NCBI GenBank assembly: GCA_964036045.1
Contig: OZ038399.1
Span: 20,481,670 to 20,545,669, forward strand
Source of the DNA: Eutreptiella sp. 'Long Island Sound 2002'
Lineage: Eukaryota; Euglenozoa; Euglenophyceae; Eutreptiales; Eutreptiaceae
Direction: 5' to 3'
DNA: 64,000 bases
Shown: in pieces, positions 1-11,300 of the stretch
Layout: each line of letters starts with the position of its first letter
Position numbering within the stretch: position 1 is the first letter of the stretch
The notes under the pieces: generated by a model
What the model saw: only the letters and a program-made list of their open reading frames with translations
Databases searched by the model: none
Told to the model about the DNA's origin: nothing
Position numbers and translations under genes: made by a program

Positions 1-2117
1 AGACTGGAGCTGCGCAGGGGCGCAGACTGGGGCTGCGCATGCGCGCAGACTGGGGCTGCGCAGGGGCGCAGACTGGGGCTGCGCAGGGGCGCAGACTGGA
101 ACTGCGCGGGGGCGCAGACTGGGGCTGCGCAGGGGAGCAGACTGGGGCTGCGCAGAGGTGCAGACTGGGGCTCTGCAGCGGCGCAGACTGGGGCTGCGCA
201 GGGGCGCAGACTGGGGCTGCGCAGGGGCGCAGACTGGGGCTGCGCAGGGGCGCAGACTGGGGCTGCGCAGGGGCGCGGACTGGGGCTGCGCAGGGGCGCA
301 GACTGGGGCTGCGCATGGGCGCAGACTGGGGCTGCGCAGGGGCGCAGACTGGGGCTGCGCAGGGGCACAGACTGGGGCTGCGCAGGGGCGCAGACTGGGG
401 CTGCGCAGGGGCGCAGACTGGGGCTGCGCAGGGGCGCAGACTGGGGCTGCGCAGGGGCGCAGACTGGGGCTGCGCATGAGCGCAGACTGGGGCTGCGCAG
501 GGGCGCAGACTGGGGCTGCGCATGCGCGCAGACTGGGGCTGCGCAGGGGCGCAGACTGGGGCTGCGCATGCGCGCAGACTGGGGCTGCGCATGAGCGCAG
601 ACTGGGGCTGCGCAGGGGCGCAGACTGGGGCTGCGCATGCGCGCAGACTGGGGCTGCGCAGGGGCGCAGACTGGGGCTGTGCAGGGGCGCAGACTGGGGC
701 TGCGCAGGGGCGCAGACTGGGGCTGCGCAGGGGCGCAGACTGGGGCTGCGCAGGGGCGCAGACTGGGGCTGCGCAGGGGCGCAGACTGGGGCTGTGCAGG
801 GGCGCAGACTGGGGCTGCGCAGGGGCGCAGACTGGGGCTGCGCATGCGCGCAGACTGGGGCTGCGCAGTGGCGCAGACTGGGGCTGCACATGCGCGCAGA
901 CTGGGGCTGCGCAGGGGCGCAGACTGGGGCTGCGCAGGGGCGCAGACCGGGGCTGCGCAGGGGCGCAGACTGGGGCTGCGCATGGGCGTAGACTGGGGCC
1001 GCGCAGGGGCGCACACTGGGGCTGCGCAGGGGCGCATGCGCGCAGACTGGGGCTGCGCAGGGGCGCAGACTGGGGCTGCGCAGGGGCGCAGACTGGGGCT
1101 GCGCAGGGGCGCAGACTGGGGCTGCGCAGGGGCGCAGACTGGGGCTGCGCAGGGGCGCAGACTGGGGCTGCGCAGGGGCGCAGACTGGGGCTCCGCAGGG
1201 GCGCAGACTGGGGCTGCGCAGGGGCGCAGACTGGGGCTGCGCATGGGCGCGGACTGGGGCTGCGCAGGAGCGCATACTGGGGCTGCGCAGGGGCGCAGAC
1301 TGGGGCTGCGCAGGGGCGCAGACTGGGGCTGCGCAGGAGCGCAGACTGGGGCTCCGCAGGGGCGCAGACTGGGGCTGCGCATGGGCGCAGACTGGGGCTG
1401 CGCATGGGCGCAGACTGGGGCTGCGCATGGGCGCAGACTGGGGCTGCGCAGGGGCGCAGACTGGGGCTGCGCAGGGGCGCAGACTGGGGCTGCGCAGGGG
1501 CGCAGACTGGGGCTGCGCAGGGGCGCAGACTGGGGCTGCGCATGGGCGCAGACTGGGGCTGCGCAGGGGCGCAGACTGGGGCTGCGCAGGGGCGCAGACT
1601 GGGGCTGCGCAGGGGCGCAGACTGGGGCTGCGCATGGGCGCAGACTGGGGCTGCGCAGGGGCGCAGACTGGGGCTGCGCATGGGCGCAGACTGGGGTTGC
1701 GCAGGGGCGCAGACTGGGGCTGCGCATGGGCGCTGACTGGGGCTGCGCATGGGCGCAGACTGGGGCTGCGCAGGGGCGCAGACTGGAACTGCGCGGGGGC
1801 GCAGACTGGGGCTGCGCAGGGGCGCAGACTGGGGCTGCGCAGGGGCGCAGACTGGGGCTGCGCAGGGGCGCAGACTGGGGCTGCGCAGGGGCGCAGACTG
1901 GGGCTGCGCAGGGGCGCAGACTGGGGCTGCGTAGGGGCGCAGACTGGGGCTGCGCAGGGGCGCAGACTGGGGCTGCGCAGGGGCGCAGACTGGGGCTGCG
2001 CAGGGGCGCAGACTGGGGCTGCGCATGCGCGCAGACTGGGGCTGCGCAGGGGCGCAGACTGGGGCTGCGCAGGGGCGCAGACTGGGGCTGCGCAGGGGCG
2101 CAGACTGGGGCTGCGCA
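1..2117 (+). repeat. 23-bp G-rich hairpin minisatellite
   Basis: Tandem array of a 23-bp unit, about 90 copies. Each unit has inverted arms GCGCAG and CTGCGC around a loop ACTGGGG, followed by a short spacer that is most often AGGGG or ATGGG. Most differences between units fall in the spacer (GGGG, TGGG, TGCG, GGAG, TGAG); arms and loop are close to invariant. Because 23 is not a multiple of 3 and the unit lacks stops, long open frames occur in all three forward frames. These are consequences of the repeat, not evidence for a gene. Confidence 0.95.
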
Positions 2118-2264
2118 GGAGGGGGGGGGGGGGGGGCGCCTCACCACAGGCTTTTGGCGACCCCCCCAGGCGCCGGGCTCCTCACCAGGAGGTTATTGGG
2201 GCCCGGGCCAGCGTGTGCGCGAGGGCCTCACCACAGGCTCTTGGCCCCGCGTTGTCGGGGGGGG
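2118..2264 (+). repeat. Dispersed ~145-bp cassette, copy 1
   Basis: Non-minisatellite block that opens with a run of 16 G and continues with a segment containing two CCTCACCACAGGCT motifs. The same block recurs at 2548-2691. Over the shared part I see one substitution (CTCTTGG here, CTTTTGG in copy 2) plus a different G-run length. It interrupts the 23-bp minisatellite, which resumes immediately after it. Confidence 0.9.
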
Positions 2265-2547
2265 CTGCGCAGGGCCGCAGACTGGGGCTGCGCAGGGGCG
2301 CAGCCTGGGGCTGTGCAGGAGCGCAGACTGGGGCTGCGCAGGAGCGCAGACTGGGGCTGCGCAGGGGCGCAGACTGGGGCTGCGCAGGAGCGCAGACTGG
2401 GGCTGCGCAGGGGCGCAGACTGGGGCTGCGCATGGGCGCAGACTGGGGCTGCGCAGGAGCGCAGACTGGGGCTGCGCAGGGGCGCAGACTGGGGCTGCGC
2501 AGGGGCGCAGACTGGGGCTGTGCAGGGGCGCAGACTGGGGCTGCGCA
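2265..2547 (+). repeat. 23-bp minisatellite, second block
   Basis: About 12 further copies of the 23-bp unit lie between the two cassette copies. Several units carry the GGAG spacer variant, which is less common in the first block, so this block may have expanded separately. Confidence 0.92.
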
Positions 2548-2691
2548 GGAGGGGGGGGGGGGCGCCTCACCACAGGCTTTTGGCGACCCCCCCAGGCGCC
2601 GGGCTCCTCACCAGGAGGTTATTGGGGCCCGGGCCAGCGTGTGCGCGAGGGCCTCACCACAGGCTTTTGGCCCCGCGTTGTCGGGGGGGGG
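2548..2691 (+). repeat. Dispersed ~145-bp cassette, copy 2
   Basis: Second copy of the block at 2118-2264. It begins with a 12-G run instead of 16 and is otherwise nearly identical. It marks the end of the minisatellite; unlike copy 1, it is followed by non-repetitive sequence. Confidence 0.9.
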
Positions 2692-2954
2692 CGCGCCGGG
2701 GGGCCGTTCAGGCTGGTTCCCCCCGGGGCTGGCTCAGTTGTGCATGGCCACAGGCCAGCAGAGGCTGTTTCTTACGGGGCTCATGTCGGTTCATGGCCCA
2801 GGGCGCATGGGGGAGGGTCCCAACTCTCGCCCCCGGAGGTTCTTGCTGGCTGTCCCTGGGGGGGGGGGGGCATGCGGTTTCGAGTGTTTTGGGAGGCGAG
2901 CTACCTCCCATGGCAAAACCCAGGCGGCCTCTTCGCGCTGGGGAACCTCCGCGG
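2692..2954. other. GC-rich spacer without recognisable gene
   Basis: About 260 bp of apparently single-copy GC-rich sequence with a 12-G run near 2861-2872. It joins the minisatellite block to the GGGGCA array. I see no convincing coding signal, RNA gene or motif. Confidence 0.6.
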
Positions 2955-4969
2955 GTGGGAGGGGCTAGGGCAGTGGCAGGGGTAGGGGCAGGGGCAGGGG
3001 CAGTGGCTGGAGCAGGGGCAGGGGCAGGGGCAAGGGCAGGGGCAGTGGCAGGAGCAGGGGCAGTGGCAGGGGCAGGGGTAGGGGCAGGGGCAGGGGCAGT
3101 AGCAGGGGCAGAGGCAGGGGCAGGGGCAGGGGCAGTGGCTGGGTCTGTGGCAGGGGCAGGGGCTGAGGCAGTGGCAGGGGCAGTGGCTGTGGCTGGGGCA
3201 GGGGCAGGGGTAGTGGCTGTAGCAGGGGCAGGGGCAGGGGCAGGGGCAGGGGCGAGGGCAGTGGCAGTGTTAGGGGAAGGGGCAGGGGCAGAGGCAGGGT
3301 CGGGGGGGGTAGGGCAGGGGCAGGGGCAGTGGCAGGTGCAGGGGCAGGGGCAGGGGCAGGGGCGGGGGCAGAGGCAGGAGCGGGGGCAGGGGCAGTGGCA
3401 GGAGCAGGGGCAGTGGGAGGGGCAGGGGCAGTGGCCAGGGCAGGGGCAGGGGCAGGGGCAGGGGCAGGGGCAGGGGCTGTGGGAGGTGCAGGGGTAGTGA
3501 CAGGGGCAGGGGCAGGGGCAGATGCAGGGGCAGGGGCAGGGGCAGGGGATGGGGTAGGGACTGAGGCCGGGGCACGGGCTGGGGCCGGGGCAGGGATAGG
3601 GGCTGGGGCAGGGGCAGTAGCAGGGGCACAGGCAGGGGCAGGGGCAGGGGCAGGGGCAGTGGCAGGGGCAGGGGCATGGGCAGGTGCATGGGTAGGGGCA
3701 GGGGCAGTGGCAGGAGCAGGGGCAATGGGAGGGGCAGGGGCAGTAGCTGGTGCAGGGGCAGGGGCAGGGGCAGGGGCAGTGGCAGGGCAGTGGCAGGGGC
3801 AGGGGCAGGGGCAGTGGTAGGGGCAGGGGCAGGGGCAGTGGCAGGGGCAGGGGCAGGGGCATGGGCAGGGGCAGGGGCAGTGGCAGTAGCAGGGGCAGGG
3901 GCAGGGGCAGGGGCAGGGGCAGCGGCACTGGCAGGGGTAGGGGCAGGGGCAGAGGCAGGGGCAGGGGGGGCAGGGGTAGGGGCAGGGGCAGCGGCAGGGG
4001 CAGGGGCAGTGGGAGGGGCTAGGGCAGTGGCAGGGGCAGGGGCAGGGGCAGGGGCAGTGGCTGGGGCAGGGGCAGGGGCAGGGGCAAGCGCAGGGGCAGG
4101 GGCAGGAGCAGGGGCAGTGGCAGGGGCAGGGGCAGGGGCAGGGGCAGGGGTAGGGGCAGGGGCAGGGGCAGTAGCAGGGGCAGAGGCGGGGGCAGGGGCA
4201 GGGGCAGTGGCTGGGGCAGTGGCAGGGGCAGGGGCAGGGGCAGTGGCAGGGGCAGTGGCAGTGGCTGGGGCAGGGGTAGGGGCACTGGCAGTAGCAGGGG
4301 CAGGGGTAGGGGCAGGGGCGGGGGCAGTGGCAGTCGCAGGGGCAGGGGCAGGGGCAGGGGCAGTGGCAGTGGCAGGGGCAGGGGCAGGGGCAGAGGCAGG
4401 GACAGGGGGGGCAGGGCAGGCGCAGGGGCGGTGGCACGGGCAGGGGCAGGGGCAGAGGCAGGGGCATGGGCAGGGGCAGTGGCAGGAGCAGGGGCAGTGG
4501 GAGGGGCAGGGGCAGTGGTAGGGGCAGGGGCAGGGGTAGGGGCAGGGGCAGGGGGAGGAGCAGGGGCTGTGGGAGGTGCAGGGGCAGTGACAGGGGCAGG
4601 GGCAGGGGCATGAGCAGGGGCTGGTGTAGGGACTGAATCAGGGGCACGGGCAGGGGCAGGGGCAGGGGTAGGGGCTGGTGCAGGGGCAGGGGCAGGGGCA
4701 GGGGCAGGGGCAGAGGCTTGGGCAGGGGGGACATGGGCAGGGGCATGGGCAGGGGCAGTGGCAGTGGTAGGGGTAGGGGCAGGGGCAGAGGCAGGGGCAG
4801 GGGGGGCGGGGGCAGGGGCAGGGGCAGTGGCAGGGGCAGGGGCAGTGGGAGGGGCTAGGGCAGTGGCAGGGGCAGGGGCAGGGGCAGGGGCAGTGGCTGG
4901 GGCAGGGGCAGGGGCAGGGGCAGGGGCAGGGGCAGGGGCAGGAGCAGGGGCAGGGGCAGGGGGGACAGG

Positions 4970-6517
4970 GGCAGGGGCAGGGGCAGTGGCAGGGGCAGGG
5001 GCAGTGGGAGGGGCTAGGGCAGTGGCAGGGGCAGGGGCAGGGTCCGGGGCAGGGGCAGGGGCAGGGGCAGTGGCTGGGGCAGGGGCAGGGGCAGGGGCAG
5101 GGGCAGGGGCAGGAGCAGGGGCAGGGGCAGGGGCAGGGGCAGGGGCAGGGGCAGGGGCAGGGGCTGGAGCAGGGGCAGGGGCAGGGGCAGGGGCAGGGGT
5201 AGGGGCAGGGGCAGGGGCGTGGGCAGTAGCAGGGGCAGAGGCAGGGGCAGGGGCAGGGGCAGTGGCTGGGGCAGTGGCAGGGGCAGGGGCAGGGGCAGTG
5301 GCAGGGGCAGTGGCAGTGGCTGGGGCAGGGGCAGGGGCAGTGGCAGTAGCAGGGGCAGGGGCAGGGGCATGGGCGGGGGCAGTGGCAGTAGCAGGGGCAG
5401 GGGCAGGGGCAAGGGGCAGAGGCAGGGTCAGGGGGGGCAGGGCAGGAGCAAGGGCAGTGGCAGGGGCAGGGGCAGGGGTAGGGGTAGGGGCAGGGGCAGG
5501 GGCAGTGGCAGGAGCAGGGGCAGTGGGAGGGGCAGGGGCAGTGGCAGGGGCATGGGCAGGAGCAGGGGCAGTAGCAGGGGCAGTGGCAGTGGCTGGGGCA
5601 GGGGCAGGGGCAGTGGCAGTAGCGGGGGCAGGGGCAGGGGCAGGGGCGGGGGCAGTGGCAGTAGCAGGGGCAGGGACAGGGGCAAGGGGCAGAGGCAGGG
5701 TCAGGGGGGGCAGGGCAGGAGCAGGGGCAGTGGCAGGGGCAGGGGCAGGGGCAGGGGTAGGGGCAGGGGCAGGGGCAGTGGCAGGAGCAGGGGCAGTGGC
5801 AGGGGCAGGGGCAGGGGCAGGGGTAGGGGCAGGGGCAGGGGCAGTGGCAGGGGCAGGGGCAGGGGCAGGGGCAGGGGCAGGGGCAGGGGCAGGGGCTGTG
5901 GGAGATGCAGGGGCAGTGACAGGGGCAGGGGCACGGGCAGATGCAGGGGCAGGGGCAGGGGCAGGGGCTGGGGTAGGGACTGTTACAGGCACGGGCAGGG
6001 GTAGGGGCAGGGGTAGGGGCTGGGGCAGGGGCAGGGGCAGGGGCAGGGGCAGGGGCAGGGGCAGAGGCAGAGGCATGGGCAGGGGGGGCATGGGCAGGGG
6101 TAGGGGCTGGGGCAGGGGCAGTGGCGGGGGCAGGGGCAGGGGCAGGGGCAGGGGCAGTGGGAGGGGCAAGGGCAGTGGCGTGGGCAGGGGCCGGAGCAGG
6201 GGCAGGGTCAGGGGCAGTGTCAGGGGCAGGGGCAGGGGCATGGGCAGTGGCAGAGGCTGGTGCTAGGGCACGGGCTGGGGCAGGGGCAGGAGCAGTGGCA
6301 CGGGCAGTGACAGGGGTAGTGGCAGAGGCAGTGGCCGGAGCAGGGGCAGTGGCAGGGCCAGGGGCAGGGGCAGGGGCAGGGGTAGGGGCTGGGACAGGTG
6401 CAGGGGCAAGGGCAGTAGCAGGGGCAGAGGCTGGTGCAAGGGCAGGGTCAGGGGCAGGGGCATGAGCAGTGGCAGGGGCAGTGACAGGGGCAGTGGCAGC
6501 GGCAGTGGCAGGGGCAG
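4970..6517 (+). repeat. Segmental duplication in GGGGCA array, copy A
   Basis: The order of variant hexamers here is repeated at 6540-8288, at an offset of 1570 bp on the left and 1771 bp on the right. Markers include GGTCCGGGG near 5041 and 6611 and GGGACTGTTACAGG near 5975 and 7741. Confidence 0.85.
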
Positions 6518-6539
6518 ATGCAGGGGCAGGGGGGGCAGG

Positions 6540-8288
6540 GGCAGGGGCAGGGGCAGTGGCAGGGGCAGGGGCAGTGGGAGGGGCTAGGGCAGTGGCAGGG
6601 GCAGGGGCAGGGTCCGGGGCAGGGGCAGGGGCAGGGGCAGTGGCTGGGGCAGGGGCAGGGGCAGGGGCAGGGGCAGGGGCAGGGGCAGGAGCAGGGGCAG
6701 GGGCAGGGGCAGGGGCAGGGGCAGGGGCAGGGGCTGGAGCAGGGGCAGGGGCAGGGGCAGGGGCAGGAGTAGGGGCAGGGGCAGGGGCGTGGGCAGTAGC
6801 AGGGGCAGAGGCAGGGGCAGGGGCAGGGGCAGTGGCTGGGGCAGTGGCAGGGGCAGGGGCAGGGGCAGTGGCAGGGGCAGTGGCAGTGGCTGGGGCAGGG
6901 GCAGGGGCAGTGGCAGTAGCAGGGGCAGGGGCAGGGGCATGGGCGGGGGCAGTGGCAGTAGCAGGGGCAGGGGCAGGGGCAAGGGGCAGAGGCAGGGTCA
7001 GGGGGGGCAGGGCAGGAGCAAGGGCAGTGGCAGGGGCAGGGGCAGGGGTAGGGGTAGGGGCAGGGGCAGGGGCAGTGGCAGGAGCAGGGGCAGTGGGAGG
7101 GGCAGGGGCAGTGGCAGGGGCATGGGCAGGAGCAGGGGCAGTAGCAGGGGCAGTGGCAGTGGCTGGGGCAGGGGCAGGGGCAGTGGCAGTAGCGGGGGCA
7201 GGGGCAGGGGCAGGGGCGGGGGCAGTGGCAGTAGCAGGGGCAGGGACAGGGGCAAGGGGCAGAGGCAGGGTCAGGGGGGGCAGGGCAGGAGCAGGGGCAG
7301 TGGCAGGGGCAGGGGCAGGGGCAGGGGTAGGGGCAGGGGCAGGGGCAGTGGCAGGAGCAGGGGCAGTGGCAGGGGCAGGGGCAGGGGCAGGGGTAGGGGC
7401 AGGGGCAGGGGCAGTGGCAGGGGCAGGGGCAGGGGCAGGGACAGGGGCAAGGGGCAGAGGCAGGGTCAGGGGGGGCAGGGCAGGAGCAGGGGCAGTGGCA
7501 GGGGCAGGGGCAGGGGCAGGGGTAGGGGCAGGGGCAGGGGCAGTGGCAGGAGCAGGGGCAGTGGCAGGGGCAGGGGCAGGGGCAGGGGTAGGGGCAGGGG
7601 CAGGGGCAGTGGCAGGGGCAGGGGCAGGGGCAGGGGCAGGGGCAGGGGCAGGGGCAGGGGCTGTGGGAGATGCAGGGGCAGTGACAGGGGCAGGGGCACG
7701 GGCAGATGCAGGGGCAGGGGCAGGGGCAGGGGCTGGGGTAGGGACTGTTACAGGCACGGGCAGGGGTAGGGGCAGGGGTAGGGGCTGGGGCAGGGGCAGG
7801 GGCAGGGGCAGGGGCAGGGGCAGGGGCAGGGGCAGAGGCAGAGGCATGGGCAGGGGGGGCATGGGCAGGGGTAGGGGCTGGGGCAGGGGCAGTGGCGGGG
7901 GCAGGGGCAGGGGCAGGGGCAGGGGCAGTGGGAGGGGCAAGGGCAGTGGCGTGGGCAGGGGCCGGAGCAGGGGCAGGGTCAGGGGCAGTGTCAGGGGCAG
8001 GGGCAGGGGCATGGGCAGTGGCAGAGGCTGGTGCTAGGGCACGGGCTGGGGCAGGGGCAGGAGCAGTGGCACGGGCAGTGACAGGGGTAGTGGCAGAGGC
8101 AGTGGCCGGAGCAGGGGCAGTGGCAGGGCCAGGGGCAGGGGCAGGGGCAGGGGTAGGGGCTGGGACAGGTGCAGGGGCAAGGGCAGTAGCAGGGGCAGAG
8201 GCTGGTGCAAGGGCAGGGTCAGGGGCAGGGGCATGAGCAGTGGCAGGGGCAGTGACAGGGGCAGTGGCAGCGGCAGTGGCAGGGGCGG
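6540..8288 (+). repeat. Segmental duplication in GGGGCA array, copy B
   Basis: Second copy of the 4970-6517 block, directly adjacent to the first. It is longer because it carries an internal 195-bp tandem duplication (marker GGGACAGGGGCAAGGGGC near 7243 and again near 7438) plus one further hexamer. The copies match closely outside that insertion, which suggests recent duplication. Confidence 0.85.
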
Positions 8289-10119
8289 GGACAGGGGCAG
8301 TGGCAGTAGCAGTAGCAGTAGCAGGGGCAGTGGCAGGGGCAGTGGCAGTAGCAGGGGCAGTGGCAGGGGCAGAGGCAGGGGCAGGGGGGGCAGGGGCAGG
8401 GGCAGGGGCAGTGGCAGAGGCAGGGGCAGGGGCAGGGGCCAGGGCAGGGGCAGTGGCAGAGGCAGGGGCATTGGGAGGTGAAGGGGCAGTGGCAGGGGCA
8501 GGGGCAGGGGCAGGGGCAGGGGCACGGGCAGGGGCAGTGGCAGGGGCACGGGCAGAGGCAGGGGCAGCGGCAGTGGCAGGGGCAGGGGCAGGGGCACAGG
8601 CAGGGGCGGGGGGCGCAGGGGCAGGGGCAGGGGCAGTGGCAGGGGCAGGGGCAGGGGCAGGGGCAGGGGAAGTGGCAGGGGCAGGGGCCGGGGCAGGGGC
8701 AGGGGCAGTGGCAGTGGCAGGGGCAGGGGCAGGGACAGGGGCAGTGGCAGGAGCAAGGGCAGTGGCTGGTGCAGGGGCAGGGGCAGTGGCAGGGGCAGTG
8801 GCAGGGGCAGGGGCAGGGGCAGGGGCAGTGGCAATAGCAGGGGCAGTGGCAGGGGCAGGGGCAGGGGCAGTGGCAGTAGCAGGGGCAGGGGCAGGGGCAG
8901 TGGCTGTGGCAGGGGCAGGGGCGGGGGCAGAGGCATGGGCAGGGATGGCAGGGGCAGGGGCAGGGGCAGGGGCAGTGGCAGGAGCAGGGGCAGTGGGAGG
9001 GGCAGGGGCAGTGGCAGGGGCAGGGGCAGGGGCAGGGGCAGGGGCAGGGGCTGTCGGAGGTGCATGGGCAGTGGCAGGGGCAGATGCAGGGGCAGGGGCA
9101 GGAGCAGGGGCAGAGGCTGTGGCACGGGCAGGGGCAGGGGCAGGCGTAGGGGCAGGGGCAGGGGCAGGGGCAGGGGCAGTAGCAGGGGCAGTGGCAGGGG
9201 CAGGGGCACGGGCATGGGCAGGGGCAGTGGCTGGGGCAGTGGCAGGGGCAGGGGCAGGGGCAGTGTCAGGGGCAGTGGCAGCGGCAGGGGCAGGGGCAGG
9301 GGCAGGGGCATGGGCAGGGGCAGGGGCAGGGGCAAGGGCTGTGGCAGTAGCAGGGGCAGGGGCAGGGGCAGTGGCAGTGGCAGGGGCAGGTGCAGGGGCA
9401 GGGGCAGTGGCAGGGGCAGGGGGGGCAGGGGCAGGGGCAGGGGCAGGGGTAGGGACAAGGGCCGGGGCAGGGGCAGCAGCAGGGGCAGTGGGAGGGGCAA
9501 GGTCAGTGGCAGGTGCAGGGGCCGGGGCTGGGCAGGGGCATGGGCAGGGGCCGTGGCAGGGGCAGTGGCTGGGGCAGGGGCAGTGGCAGGGGCAGGGGCA
9601 GTGGCAGGGGCAGGGGTAGGGGCAGGGGCAGGGGCTGTCGCAGGAGTAGGGGCAGTGGCAGGGGCAGGGGCCCGGGCAGGGGCAGGGGGAGGGGCAGGAG
9701 CAGTGGCAGGGGCAGGGGCAGGGGCAGGGGCAGGGGCAGTGGCAGTGGCAGGGGCAGGGGCAGGGACAGAGTCAGGGGCACGGGGGGCAGGGGCAGGGGC
9801 AGGGGCAGGGGCAGTGGGAGGGGCAGGGGCAGTGGCAGGGGCAGGGGCAGGGACAGAGGCAGGGGCAGGGGCAGGGGCATTGGCAGGGGCAGGGGCAGTG
9901 GGAGGGGCAGGGGCAGTGGCAGGGGCAGGGGCAGGGGCAGGGGCAGGGGCACGGGCAGGGGCAGTGGGTGGTGCAGGGGCTCTGGCAGGGGCAGGGGCAT
10001 GTGCAGATGCAGGGGCAGGGGCAGGGGCAGGCGCTGGGGCAGCGGCGGAGGCAGTGGTAGTGGCAGTGTCAGGGGCAGGGGCAGAGGCAGGGGCAGGGGG
10101 GGCAGGGGCAGGAGCAGGG

Positions 10120-11300
10120 GCAGTGGCAGGTGCAGGAGCAGTTGGAGGGGCCAGGGCAGTGGCAGGGGCAGGGGCCGGGGCAGGGGCAGGGGCAGGGGCA
10201 TGTGCTGTGGCTGGGGCAGGGGCAGGGGCAGGGGCAGGGGCAGGGGCAGGGGCAGTGGCAGGAGCAGGGGCATTGGCAGGGGCAGGGGCAGGGGCAGGGG
10301 CAGTAGCAGGGGCAGAGGCAGGGGCATGGGCAGGGGCAGTGGCAGGGGCAGTGGTAGTGGCTCGGGCAGGGGCACGGGCAGCGGCAATGGCAGTAGCAGG
10401 GGCAGTGGCAGTAGCAGGGGCAGGAGCAGGGGCAGGGGCAGGGGCATTGGCAGGGGCAGGGGCAGGTGCAGTGGCAGGGGCAGGGGCAGGGGCAGGGGCA
10501 GTGGCAGGGGCAGTGGCAGGGGCAGGGGCAGGGGCAGGGGCAGTGGCAATAGCAGGGGCAGGGGCAGGGGCAGGGGCAGGGGCAGTGGCAGGGGCAGGGG
10601 CTGTGGGAGGTGCAGGGGCAGTGGCAGGGGCCGGGGCAGGGGCAGATGCAGGGGCAGGGGCAGTAGCAGGGGCAGGGGCAGGGGCAGGGGCAGGGGCAGG
10701 AGCAGGGGCAGGTGCAGGAGCAGTTGGAGGGGCCAGGGCAGTGGCAGGGGCAGGGGCCGGGGCAGGGGCAGGGGCAGGGGCATGTGCTGTGGCTGGGGCA
10801 GGGGCAGTGGTAGGGGCAGGGGCAGGGGCAGGGGCAGTGGCAGGAGCAGGGGCATTGGCAGGGGCAGGGGCAGGGGCAGGGGCAGTAGCAGGGGCAGAGG
10901 CAGGGGCATGGGCAGGGGCAGTGGCAGGGGCAGTGGTAGTGGCTCGGGCAGGGGCATGGGCAGCGGCAATGGCAGTAGCAGGGGCAAGGGCAGGGGCAGG
11001 GGCAGTGGCAGTAGCAGGGGCAGGAGCAGGGGCAGGGGCAGGGGCATTGGCAGGGGCAGGGGCAGGTGCAGTGGCAGGGGCAGGGACAGGGGCAGGGGCA
11101 GTGGCAGGGGCAGTGGCAGGGGCAGGGGCAGGGGCAGGGGCAGTGGCAATAGCAGGGGCAGGGGCAGGGGCAGGGGCAGGGGCAGTGGCAGGGGCAGTGG
11201 CAGGGGCATGGGCAGGGGCAGTGGCAGGGGCCGGGGCAGGGGCAGATGCAGGGGCAGGGGCAGTAGCAGGGGCAGGGGCAGGGGCAGTGGGAGGGCAGTG
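10120..11300 (+). repeat. Tandem ~582-bp duplication in GGGGCA array
   Basis: Two neighbouring blocks share the same order of variant hexamers at an offset of 582 bp. The marker GTTGGAGGGGCCAGGG starts at 10141 and 10723, and GCGGCAAT at 10381 and 10963. The offset grows to 600 bp near the end (GTGGCAATAGC), a gain of three hexamers. Confidence 0.8.

Noticed and set aside
39-2985. Long Ala/Gly/Arg/Trp-rich open frames of up to 782 codons over the 23-bp minisatellite
   Set aside because: They exist in all forward frames because the unit has no stops; there is no domain and the peptides simply mirror the repeat.
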